Origin: Shewanella marina JCM 15074
GTDB lineage: Bacteria > Pseudomonadota > Gammaproteobacteria > Enterobacterales > Shewanellaceae
DNA: 64,000 bases
Assembly: GCF_000614975.1 (NCBI RefSeq)
Contig: NZ_BALM01000002.1
Span: forward strand, 1 to 64,000
Direction: 5' to 3'
Part shown: positions 18,446-27,166 of the stretch, piece by piece
Position numbering within the stretch: position 1 is the first letter of the stretch
Layout: every line of letters starts with the position of its first letter
Notes under the pieces: generated by a model
What the model was told of the DNA's origin: nothing
The model's database searches: none
Seen by the model: only the letters and a program-made list of their open reading frames with translations
Translations under genes and position numbers: made by a program

Positions 18446-19137
18446 TATTGTGGATCCCAGCGATAACCCATGCCGTAGACGGTATCTACGCAGTTAAATT
18501 GGCTATCGACTTTAATAAACTTTTTGCGGATGCGCTTGATATGTGAGGTGATGGTGCTGTCATCAACATAAATTTTGGCATCACTCATTAAGTCATTACG
18601 GCTTTTTACATGTCCGGGGCGCTGCGCTAGCGAATGTACCATCCAATATTCAGTGATAGTAAGATCGATAAGTTGGTTGTTCCAACTGACCTGCATGCGG
18701 TTGGTATCGATTTTTAGCGGTCCACATTGGATCATGCTTTCTTGTTGCACTGGGGCAGCCATAGCCTCAATTCGCCTAAAAATAGCGGCAATTCGAGCGG
18801 CCAAGTGGGGCAAGCTAATATCTTTGGTTAGATAATCATCGGCTCCCATTCTAAGGCCACAAACAGTATCAATTTCATTATCGCGGGCGGTTAAAAAAAT
18901 GATGGGTAAGGTTTGGGATGCTGAGCGGAGCATTTGACATAGGGCAAAACCACCATCAATTTCATTGCCTAAGCCGATATCAATAATGGCTAAGTCAGGT
19001 AGCTGTTGTTTAAATGCAAGCTCAGCTGAATGACGATCAGCATAGCCTGAGACTCGATAGCCTTGTTTGCTGAGCATGTCACAGTAGTTTTCTCTAATAG
19101 CAGTTTCATCTTCAATAATGGCGATATGTTTATTCAT
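18445..19137 (-). CDS. pdsR: Dedicated sortase system response regulator (OmpR family)
   Basis: 230 residues. Receiver domain with acidic pocket IEDE, phosphoacceptor Asp53 (IIDIGLG) and the switch Lys in DYLTKDIS; winged-helix DNA-binding domain from about 130 (LTITEYWMVHSLAQRPG, VDDSTITSHIKRIRKKF, VYGMGYRWD). It precedes the kinase gene with a one-base stop/start overlap, so the pair is co-transcribed. It is divergent from pdsO across about 235 bp, which contains direct repeats that could be its binding site. Confidence 0.87.
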   Translation of the reverse strand: MNKHIAIIEDETAIRENYCDMLSKQGYRVSGYADRHSAELAFKQQLPDLAIIDIGLGNEIDGGFALCQMLRSASQTLPIIFLTARDNEIDTVCGLRMGADDYLTKDISLPHLAARIAAIFRRIEAMAAPVQQESMIQCGPLKIDTNRMQVSWNNQLIDLTITEYWMVHSLAQRPGHVKSRNDLMSDAKIYVDDSTITSHIKRIRKKFIKVDSQFNCVDTVYGMGYRWDPQ

Positions 19138-19221
19138 TGCGACTAGGTTGTTGTTGATCTTATTGATTGTTGTTCACTATACCTAAAATTTTCAGCATAG
19201 CTATGGCGAGGAGGCAATTGC

Positions 19222-19249
19222 CATAATTGGTCATAATTGCTCATCACAT
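19222..19249 (+). promoter_or_regulatory. 10-bp-phased direct repeats between pdsR and pdsO
   Basis: CATAATTGGT is followed directly by CATAATTGCT and then a weaker CATCACATTG. OmpR-family regulators bind direct repeats of about one helical turn, so this is a candidate PdsR operator serving either divergent unit. Only the repeats are seen; binding is inferred. Confidence 0.4.
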
Positions 19250-19372
19250 TGCCTTTTTTCATCCCTAAAAATGCCACGCTAATCGGTTTTAATTAACTCA
19301 AGCAAATCACAGCCCAATTATCTATGTCTGTGATGAATTAATAATTAAAACATGATTAACAAGGAAATGATG

Positions 19373-20128
19373 ATGAAAAAAACAATCTTAGCAACGGCAT
19401 TAACATTGGTACTGGTTTCACAATCAGCATTAGCAACCGAAATGAATACTGAGCAAACTCATCACGAACCCGCCATAGGCTTTGGTGTCGGCGCCGTCGT
19501 TGGTGTGATTGTCGGCGGTCCTCTAGGTGGTTTTATCGGTGGTGTATTGGGCGGTTTTATTGGTGAGACTGAAGCGCAAAAGAATCAATTAGAACTGCAA
19601 CAGCAGCAGATAGTGCAGGCAAAAGAAGAGCAGCAACATTTACAGCAAGTCGCTCAACAAAATATGAAGTTGGAGCAGCAACTGGTTAATGTTCAGGAGC
19701 AGCATGAGCAATTGTTACAACAACAAGGGATCACCGATATGAATGTTCAATTTGCGTTAGGTACCAGTGAAATTGCACCACTATTTGCCAGCCAATTACA
19801 AACATTAGCACAGCAATTGATTGAATACCCTCAAGCCCAAATTGATTTAACCGGCTTTGCAGATAAAGCGGGCACGACTGATTTTAATTTAGCGCTATCA
19901 AAGCAGCGTGTTGCCAGTGTGAAACGATTCTTAATTGATCTAGGTGTTGACGGCGCAAGATTAACAGAGCAAGCCCACGGTGAAACGCAAGCACTTGCTG
20001 CCATTGATGACATTGAAGGGCGCCGTTTTGATCGCCGCGTCAGTATTGCCGTACTCACTGAGCCGCAAACGATGATGGCAGAGATAGCAACCGATGATTC
20101 AGCACTACTAACAACTGCAAACAATTAA
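19373..20128 (+). CDS. pdsO: Sortase-associated OmpA-like protein PdsO
   Basis: About 251 residues. A signal peptide (ILATALTLVLVSQSALA) is followed by a glycine-zipper segment (VGAVVGVIVGGPLGGFIGG) that could insert in a membrane, a glutamine-rich coiled coil of about 60 residues, and a C-terminal OmpA domain (IDLTGFADKAGTTDFNLALS, RVASVKRFLIDLGV, RRFDRRVSIAV) of the peptidoglycan-binding type. This layout and position define PdsO of the dedicated sortase system. Several in-frame ATGs exist; the one at 19373 has the best spacing to AAGGA. It heads the operon with the sortase target 56 bp downstream. Confidence 0.87.
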   Translation: MKKTILATALTLVLVSQSALATEMNTEQTHHEPAIGFGVGAVVGVIVGGPLGGFIGGVLGGFIGETEAQKNQLELQQQQIVQAKEEQQHLQQVAQQNMKLEQQLVNVQEQHEQLLQQQGITDMNVQFALGTSEIAPLFASQLQTLAQQLIEYPQAQIDLTGFADKAGTTDFNLALSKQRVASVKRFLIDLGVDGARLTEQAHGETQALAAIDDIEGRRFDRRVSIAVLTEPQTMMAEIATDDSALLTTANN

Positions 20129-20184
20129 TCAACTTGGTATCAGTTATACCGTCAGAGGTTACTTTGGCGGTAAGGAGCTTAACT

Positions 20185-22205
20185 ATGCAAGAGCTTAAGC
20201 GCAGCAAATGGTTATGGTGTTGTAGTTTGCTATTGAGTTGCTTTTTTGTCTCTTATGCCGCGGCATCAGAGCAAGCAGAGCTACAATTAGACTCCCTTAA
20301 TGGCAAACCATTAACTAGCGGTTTATTACTGGATACGCAAGTTGATATGCAAGTGCAAGGCTTGCTCAATAAAGTCAAAATAACGCAAGTGTTTAAAAAC
20401 ACGCATAAGCAAGTGGTGAATGCTAAATATGTGTTTCCATTGCCAGATGAGAGCGCAGTTTATCAAATGCGAATGCGGATTGGAGAGCGTATTATTAATG
20501 GCCAAATTAAAGAGAAGCAACAAGCGCAGCAGTTATATCAACAAGCTCAGCAACAAGGTAAAAAAGCCGCGTTAATGACGCAGAAACGGGCTAATGTCTT
20601 TATCAGTCAAGTGGCCAATATTGAGCTGGACAGAGCATTTCTGTTGAGCTGGTTTATATTGATAAAGTCAAATTTGAACATGATCAATTTGCCATTGTAC
20701 TTCCTACGGTGGTTGCACCGCGTTATCAAGCAGAGATACAAACTTTCGATGTTGATTTAACTTCGGGTTGGGCGATGTCGAGTGATGTTATTGCGGTAAC
20801 TCAATCATCACACATCGCCACCAAAGCCCCTACGCACCGATTTAGTCTTAATATTGAGCTCAATTCTGGCTTTGAATTAGCGAATATTCATGCCATTAAC
20901 CATCAAATTGATGTTCTTTCGGAAGAGCTGGGCCATTACCAAATTAAGCTGGCGCAAGAAGACACCGGTCTAGCTAATCAAGATTTTGAATTACGTTATC
21001 AAGCTAAAGTGAGTAGTGAAGTTAAGGCGGCTCTTTTTAGTGAGCGGTTTGACGGTGAAGAGTATGGTTTGCTGATGCTGGTGCCGCCAGCAAGATTGTT
21101 TGTTAGACAACAAAGATTAGCGCGAGAGTTAGTGTTTGTGATTGATACGTCAGGATCAATGGAAGGTCGCTCGTTATCTCAAGCAAAGCAAGCATTGCTG
21201 TATGCGTTGGATAATCTCGATAGCCAAGATAATTTTAATATTATTGAGTTCAACTCCATGGTGAACGGCTTTTCAACACAAGCTTTAGCTGCGACAGAAG
21301 CTAACTTGCAGCTTGCTAAACAATTTGTGAATAATCTACGCGCTAATGGCGGCACTGAGATTTTTGATGCTTTTGCACATGTGTTAGCTGCTCAAGGCGA
21401 TACTAATTATTTACGACAAATTGTGTTTTTAACGGATGGCAGTGTGAGTAATGAGCAACAAGTGGTTGAATTTATTAAGCATAATATTGCCGATAATCGA
21501 CTCTTTACCATTGGTATTGGCAGTGCCCCTAATCATTATTTTATGAATCGCAGTGCGGAAGTGGGGCGAGGTAATACACGTTATATTAGTCATGTGAGTC
21601 AGGTTCAACAACAGATGACATCGTTATTTAAACAGTTAGCCCATCCTGTAATAAAGCAGTTGTCACTCACTAATGATGGTCTGCAACCGCTAAGTTATTG
21701 GCCAAAGCAAATCCCCGATCTTTATTTTGGTGAGCCGTTGCTGTTGGCATTTAAATTTAATCAAGATGCACAACAATACACGGTTTCTGGCGAGTCAGTA
21801 GGACATAAATTTAATGCCAGTTTTAAGCGGCCTCAAACTGAAGAGGGCGATGCCATTGCCAGATTATGGGCGAGACAAAAGATTAAATCGTTATTACTTA
21901 ACAAATATGGTGATCAAACAAATATTAAAGCAGAGGTACTTAGTACGGCGCTCAAGTATCAGTTAATGAGCCCTTACACTGCATTTGTTGCGATTGAACA
22001 AGAGCAAGATATAAAAGAGAGCGAACCCAATGAAGCTCAAATTGCAGTAAAAACGGTTCGCATCAATGGTATGCGTCCTGCTGGCTGGACGATGGGGTTA
22101 CCGCAAACGGATGGGCAAAGTCAGTTACATATCTTATTGGGATTATTGCTGCTGAGTTTGGCAATGGGTTGTGGGGTATTACTTAAGAGACGTCAATATG
22201 TCTGA
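20185..22205 (+). CDS. Marine proteobacterial sortase target protein (VIT + VWA), interrupted by a 1-base frameshift
   Basis: Signal peptide, then a vault inter-alpha-trypsin (VIT) domain (VDMQVQGLLNKVKITQVFKN, KYVFPLPDESAVYQM), then a von Willebrand A domain with MIDAS motif (ELVFVIDTSGSMEG), and a C-terminal sorting signal: LPQTDG, a hydrophobic helix and RRQYV. The protein would be anchored by the sortase whose gene overlaps its stop. ATG 20185 follows TAAGGAG. Around 20628 one G appears missing: restoring it turns the dead-end frame into NIELGQSISVELVYIDKV and joins the halves into about 673 residues. I read this as one gene. The sorting motif has Asp where LPXTG has Gly. Confidence 0.86.
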
Positions 22206-22827
22206 TATTGCTCTGTCATCAATGCTAGTGAAGACTCACTTTGTTTCGACTCGATTAATGAGGAGAAAATTAGCTTGGCTAATGATAACTGTGATCTTGC
22301 TTGTGGGAGCAGGGTTAGTGGTTAAAGGCAGTTATATGCAATTAAAGGCTCAGCTAGCTCAGTTTTTAATTGCTGACTCATGGCAGCAAAGCATGCTGTT
22401 GCAGCGACCTGTTAAGCCTTGGTTTTATGCTGATACTTGGCCGAAAGCGAAACTCAGTTTTGCGCAATATGGGATTGAGCAATATGTGTTGTCAGGCGCG
22501 AGTGGTCGCAATCTGGCTTTTGGTCCTGCGCATTTATTGTCGACCCATGAGTTTGATGCAAGTGGCCCCAGTTTAATTGCCGGCCATAATGATACCCATT
22601 TTTCCTTTTTAAAACAGGTAGCTGTGGGGGATGAGTTTGAGCTACAAAATCAACAAGGACAGGTGCTTAAATACCGCGTAAGTCAAATAGATGTTATTCA
22701 TCAATCTGAAGATTATTTTTTATATGAAAATAGTGCCAAGCTTTATTTAATGACCTGTTATCCATTTAACGCGATTGCGGCGGGGACTGAATTACGCTAT
22801 TTGGTGACTGCGGAAATAGTAGTTTAA
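22198..22827 (+). CDS. Class GN sortase of the dedicated sortase system
   Basis: 209 residues. One N-terminal membrane anchor (residues about 25-45), then a sortase beta-barrel with catalytic His130 (IAGHNDTHF), Cys187 (LMTCYPF) and Arg200 (TELRYLV). The start ATG overlaps the target gene's stop by 8 bp, so the two are translated together. In Gram-positive bacteria sortases cut LPXTG proteins and join them to the cell wall; what the acceptor is in a Gram-negative periplasm is not known. It probably serves only the adjacent VIT/VWA protein. Confidence 0.92.
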   Translation: MSDIALSSMLVKTHFVSTRLMRRKLAWLMITVILLVGAGLVVKGSYMQLKAQLAQFLIADSWQQSMLLQRPVKPWFYADTWPKAKLSFAQYGIEQYVLSGASGRNLAFGPAHLLSTHEFDASGPSLIAGHNDTHFSFLKQVAVGDEFELQNQQGQVLKYRVSQIDVIHQSEDYFLYENSAKLYLMTCYPFNAIAAGTELRYLVTAEIVV

Positions 22828-22856
22828 TAAATAAATTGTCAGTTGTTTTTAAGTGC

Positions 22857-22880
22857 TTATGTAAGCAATTGCTTACATAA
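22857..22880. repeat. 24-bp perfect palindrome downstream of the sortase gene
   Basis: TTATGTAAGCAA followed at once by its reverse complement TTGCTTACATAA. No U-tract follows, and there is no loop, so it looks more like a dimeric regulator's operator for the downstream outer-membrane gene (start 23034) than a terminator. Seen directly; role inferred. Confidence 0.55.
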
Positions 22881-23033
22881 AGTAAGGTTATTAAAATTAA
22901 AGTATTAATTATCATGATGTTATATAACGGGCTTTAAAGTTTGTGTTAATAAAAATCAACAGTGATGGATGTGTTTTTTATTAAAGTCAGTAGCTTAAGT
23001 CATATTCGCAAAGTAAATAACAAGGATATTAAT

Positions 23034-23582
23034 ATGAAAAAAACATTACTTGCAGCTGTGATTTTAGCTTGTTCTGCCCCTGTACATGCAGGCTGGCAAT
23101 TAGGTGCTGATTATTTAGATGTTGAGTTGGATTCTGGAATATCAAATGTATCTGATATTTCGTTAGGCGCAATTGCAATCCATGCGGGTTATCAATTCAA
23201 TATCAATGATGCGTTTTCAATTACACCTTACATTAAATATGGCGTTGGGATCTCAGATGACAATACAAAATTGGATAGTTATTATTACGATGTCTATGGC
23301 AACGCGACTTATACTACTTATAATATTAAAACAGAATTAGATCGATATTTTGAATTAGGAGGTAAGATTCAATATCAATTTTCTAATGGTATTTACTTAT
23401 TTGGTAATGTAACGAGTACTAATTTTGAATTAAGTTTGGAAGGATACTCTAGTGATGATACTCAGACTGGTGTTGGTGCAGGAATGGGGTATCAATTTAA
23501 AAACAATTTTGCATTAGAGTTGGGATACTTGAATTATAGCGATGCGGATGTGTTTGCTGGTGGCATTCGTTACAACTTCTAA
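23034..23582 (+). CDS. Outer-membrane beta-barrel protein (opacity/OmpX-like)
   Basis: 182 residues. Signal peptide MKKTLLAAVILACSAPVHA with cleavage before GWQ, then alternating amphipathic strands with aromatic girdles (LGADYLDVELD, AIHAGYQFNIND, YFELGGKIQYQF, GVGAGMGYQFKNNFALELGY) ending in GGIRYNF, whose terminal Phe is the outer-membrane assembly signal. This is an eight-stranded barrel of the OmpX/opacity (PF13505) type. ATG 23034 has an AAGGA site; starts further upstream would hide the signal peptide. Function unknown; an operator-like palindrome lies upstream and a terminator follows. Confidence 0.85.
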   Translation: MKKTLLAAVILACSAPVHAGWQLGADYLDVELDSGISNVSDISLGAIAIHAGYQFNINDAFSITPYIKYGVGISDDNTKLDSYYYDVYGNATYTTYNIKTELDRYFELGGKIQYQFSNGIYLFGNVTSTNFELSLEGYSSDDTQTGVGAGMGYQFKNNFALELGYLNYSDADVFAGGIRYNF

Positions 23583-23601
23583 TTTATATATTGGCTAATG
23601 A

Positions 23602-23625
23602 AAAGCGAGCAATAGCTCGCTTTTT
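23602..23625. terminator. Bidirectional terminator between the barrel gene and the LysR gene
   Basis: AAAGCGAGC, loop AATA, GCTCGCTTT with a T-run on the plus strand and an A-run opposite, placed between convergent stops at 23582 and 23649. Confidence 0.85.
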
Positions 23626-23648
23626 GGCGTTAATGACCCAGCATAAGT

Positions 23649-24550
23649 TTAATTTGACTGTAATCTATTTGAAACTAAATCAATAAAACGTCTAACTTTT
23701 GCTGAGAGATGTTTGCGGCTTGGATATAAAGCAAAAACATCAACTTGCTGCATTGGCAGTTGCATAAATAGCGTTTCAACTCGATTGTGTTTAAGTAATT
23801 CATCTAAATAAAACCCTGGTAACCGGCAAATACCGTGTCCAGCTTGCACCATACTGAGGTGCATATTGGCATTATTACAGCGCATTTTTTCGCGCACATT
23901 GACGGTAAATGTTTGCTGTTGTTGATCAATAAATTGCCATTTGTCGGGGTGTTTTAAATTAGAGTAGGTGAGGCAATCATGTTGAGTTAATTGGTGTGGA
24001 TGGTGTGGTGTGCCATGTTTGAGTAAATATTCTTTGCTGGCAACAGTATAAATATAACTGGTATAAATCTTTTTACAGATAAGATAAGAGTCGTTCAAAT
24101 TTGTGGTGGCTCTAATGACTAAGTCATAACCATCAGCGATGACATCAACACTTTTATCTGTGAGTTCTAAATCTAAATTGACATTGGGATATAACTGGCA
24201 ATATTCAGAGATGATTGGGGTTAAGTAGTGATGGCAAAACCCAATAGCACAGCTGATTTTTAGGGTTCCTTTGGGAGATTGCTGATGCTGAGTGATTAAA
24301 TCAACCGCCTGCTCTGCATCATTAATGAGTTGTAAACATTCATTAAAATAGGCATCGCTTCAGGCGTTGTGCTAATCGAGCGGGTGGTGCGGTGCAGTAA
24401 GCGTACGCCTAATCTGGCCTCAAGTTTATTAATTTCTTTGCTAATGTGTGAATTGGAATGCCCAAGTGCTTGTGCCGTTGCCGCAAAACTTCCTTGTTTC
24501 ACTACTTCAACAAAAATCACAATACCATCGAATAGAGTATTAATAGTCAT
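23649..24550 (-). CDS. LysR-family regulator, interrupted by a 1-base frameshift
   Basis: The N-terminal helix-turn-helix is clear (DGIVIFVEVVKQGSFAATAQ, LGHSNSHISKEINKLEARLG, RLLHRTTRSIS). The substrate-binding domain continues in another frame from about 24357 downwards and ends in family-typical AKVRRFIDLVSNRL. The sequence on this strand reads CCTGAAGCGATGCC where one extra G (CCTGAAGGCGATGCC) gives TPEGDAYFNECLQLINDAEQ and joins both parts to 300 residues, the usual LysR length. It is divergent from the FMN reductase gene across about 116 bp and probably regulates it. Inducer unknown. Confidence 0.87.
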
Positions 24551-24666
24551 ATGGAAATAGTGTGCCTTTTTCTGAGGTATTAAAAGCTAAATTTAATCAA
24601 TATACACTGTTTCATATGAGGTGAGTCACAAAGTGATTTTAAAGTTTGCTATTAAACAGGGGGTAG

Positions 24667-25200
24667 ATGATGAAAATATTAGCTTTTGCAGCCACTAACA
24701 GCCGCACATCAATCAATAAGCAGTTATTGCAATATGCAGGTTCTTTGTTAGCGGATGTTGAGTTTGAGTTGATTGACTTAAATGATTATGAGTTACCGTT
24801 ATTCAGTGTTGATAAAGAACAAGAGCTTGGTCAGCCAGAATTAGCCCAGACTTTTTATCAAAAAATGGGTGCTGCTGATGCATTAATTATCTCGTTTGCT
24901 GAGCACAATGGCTCTTATACCGCTGCGTATAAGAACCTATTTGATTGGACATCTAGAATTGATATGAAGGTGTTTCAAAATAAACCTGTTGTGATGCTTG
25001 CAACATCTCCAGGCCCTGGCGGCGCAGCGAGTGTGTTAGCCGCTGCTGTGAACTCGGCCCCTTATTTTGCTGCTGATGTAAAAGCGAATGTTTCAGTGCC
25101 AAGTTTCTATGATAATTTTGATATGACTGCGGGTAAGTTAACCGAGCCTGAATTAGTGGCTCAAATGACTCAGGCATTGGCGACATTAACTTCACAGTAA
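24667..25200 (+). CDS. NAD(P)H-dependent FMN reductase / quinone oxidoreductase (flavodoxin-like fold)
   Basis: 177 residues (or 176 from the second ATG). The beginning KILAFAATNSRTSINKQLL is the phosphate-binding loop of FMN-dependent NADPH reductases, followed by ELIDLNDYELPLF, the AADALIISFAEHNGSYTAAYKNLFDW block and VVMLATSPGPGGA, all features of the PF03358 family. These enzymes reduce flavin, quinones, chromate or azo compounds in the cytosol. The divergent LysR gene is the likely regulator, a common pairing for this family. Confidence 0.9.
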   Translation: MMKILAFAATNSRTSINKQLLQYAGSLLADVEFELIDLNDYELPLFSVDKEQELGQPELAQTFYQKMGAADALIISFAEHNGSYTAAYKNLFDWTSRIDMKVFQNKPVVMLATSPGPGGAASVLAAAVNSAPYFAADVKANVSVPSFYDNFDMTAGKLTEPELVAQMTQALATLTSQ

Positions 25201-25338
25201 CGTCAATATTCTATTGTTCTAAATTGAGTATTGAATTTCCTATTCAATGCTCAATATAGATTTAATTAATTGATACCTATCAATTTTACGAAATGATTAA
25301 TCCCTACAATAGCGCGTTTTGAATTACGGGCTAATTGC

Positions 25339-26644
25339 GTGACCAAGTTAAATTTAGGCGACATCAACGAGAAAATTCCATTACAAAAAGCAATCTACTT
25401 AGGTATTCAACATGTGTTAGCGATGGACTTGTATATTGTGCCGATTATTCTTGCGGGAATATTAGCCTTTAATACCCAAGATTCCGCAGCATTAATTCAA
25501 ATGACATTTATTGTGGCGGGCATTGCAACACTGATCCAATCTGGATTCTCACTTAAATTGCCCGTTATGCAGGGGCCATCATATATTCCTCTTGGGGCGA
25601 TTGGTGCACTGGGTAAAAGCTATGGAATGGCAGCCGTTTATGGAGCATTAATTCCCGTTGGCATTGCTATTTTTCTATTAGGTAAGCCACTCAATAAATT
25701 TAGTCAGTTGGTACGTAAGTTTGTGCCTCCTATTGTTGGTGGAACCGTGATTGTCATTGTCGGTATTTCACTTATTCCTGTTGCTTTTAGTGGTATTTAT
25801 ACTGGGCCTACGCCGCTTGATAACATGGCTGTTGCAGGGGCAAGTGCCGCATTATTAACTGGGTTTATATTAATTGGTTGTTTTATTAAAGCGGCCCATT
25901 GGATGCGGTTAACGTCGGTATTACTTTCTATGGTGTTTGGTACCTTGGTAGCGAGCCAATATGGCATGGTTGATTTTAGCTCAGTTGCAGATGCGCCATG
26001 GTTTGCCCTACCTGAATTAATGCCATTTGGTACCCCAGAGTTTCATTTGGTGCCTATTGCTACCATGATGTTTATTGCGCTAATTGTATTGATTGAAACT
26101 ACGGGAACTTGGTGTGCAGTGAGTGCGGTAACAGGTGCTGAATTAACCGATGAAAAAGTGAATGCAGGCGCTAACGGTGAGGGCATTGGTTATTTTATTT
26201 GTTCATTATTTGGCGGAAGCTGTTACTGGCTATTCAACTAATGCTGGCATTATTGCGGTCACGGGGGTTGCTTCTCGTCGGGCCATTATGGCTGGCGGCG
26301 GTGTATTATTGCTATTTGGTTTTATGCCTAAATTGATGTACGTCATTGCTTCTATTCCACATCCTGTTATTTCGGGCGTATTTGCGATTATTTGTGTGAT
26401 TATTGCAATGAATGGTTTTCGTGTTATTCAACACATTCAGTTAAATGAACGTAATATGTTAGTGATCGGTATTCCTATTTTGGTGAGTTTGGGTACTGCT
26501 GTGATGCCACGTGAGATTTTGTATAGCATGCCTCAGTTGGCCAGTTATTTATTAAGCTCTGGTATTGCCATTGGTGCCATTTTAGCGGTATTGATGAATG
26601 CGTTGATCCCCAATGAGAAAACGGCTGGGGAAGTGACAGAATAA
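25339..26644 (+). CDS. NCS2 nucleobase:cation permease (xanthine/uracil family), frameshifted
   Basis: Inner-membrane transporter for a purine or pyrimidine. The first part has VLAMDLYIVPIILAG and LPVMQGPSYIPLGAIGALG, the conserved NCS2 start and the QGPS substrate region; MTFIVAGIATLIQSGF is also typical. The frame ends early after ICSLFGGS at 26220, but the next frame resumes immediately with VTGYSTNAGIIAVTGVASR, the family's conserved core motif, and runs to 26644. A net two-base loss (or one-base gain) near 26218-26221 explains this. Restored length is about 435 residues, normal for the family. The GTG start at 25339 has no strong ribosome site. Confidence 0.87.
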
Positions 26645-26736
26645 GCCAATATAGAACTCTTATGAGTAAACTATTAAAGTGATTCGACTTTTGTTAACTT
26701 AATGTTGTTTTTTGAACACTTTTAATAGGAGCATTT

Positions 26737-27105
26737 ATGATTGGATATACCACATTAGGCACTGATAATTTAGCCAAATCTGCGGCGTTCTATGAACCAT
26801 TAATGGCATTAATGGGCGCGAATCGGATAATGGAAGATGAACGGTTAGTGTTATGGGGACGAAATAATAAAGCGCCTATGTTCGGTATTATTAAACCGTT
26901 TGATGGTAAACCAGCCTCAGTAGGTAACGGTACCATGATTGCGTTAATGTGTGACTCCACTGAACAGGTCGATGAATTACACGCAAAATCCTTATCTTTA
27001 GGCGCAATTGATGAAGGTGAGGTTGGCCCAAGAGGTGATAGCTTCTATGGCGGTTATTTTCGTGATCTTGATGGGAATAAGCTGGTGTTCTTTTACATGG
27101 GTTAA
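26737..27105 (+). CDS. VOC-family (glyoxalase-like) protein
   Basis: 122 residues with the paired beta-alpha-beta-beta-beta modules of the vicinal oxygen chelate superfamily: IGYTTLGTDNLAKSAAFYEP at the start, GAIDEGEVGPRGDSFYGGYF and RDLDGNKLVFFYMG at the end. The terminal RDLDGN..V motif with its Glu/Asp-type metal ligands is common in uncharacterised VOC proteins annotated as glyoxalase or dioxygenase-like. An AGGAG site precedes ATG 26737. Substrate unknown; no operon partner. Confidence 0.88.
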   Translation: MIGYTTLGTDNLAKSAAFYEPLMALMGANRIMEDERLVLWGRNNKAPMFGIIKPFDGKPASVGNGTMIALMCDSTEQVDELHAKSLSLGAIDEGEVGPRGDSFYGGYFRDLDGNKLVFFYMG

Positions 27106-27120
27106 CTTATTACACTGATA

Positions 27121-27149
27121 AAAAGAGCCAGTCATTCACTGGCTCTTTT
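27121..27149. terminator. Bidirectional terminator between VOC gene and Big2 gene 1
   Basis: AAAAGAGCCAGT, loop CATTC, ACTGGCTCTTTT: a 12-bp perfect stem with A-run and T-run ends, centred between the convergent stops at 27105 and 27167. Confidence 0.9.
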
Positions 27150-27166
27150 GGTGTTGATGTTTTGGA

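Noticed and set aside
25201..25338. Purine riboswitch upstream of the NCS2 permease
   Set aside because: Only a small ATTGAT-ACCT-ATCAAT palindrome is present; the three-helix junction core of purine riboswitches was not found.
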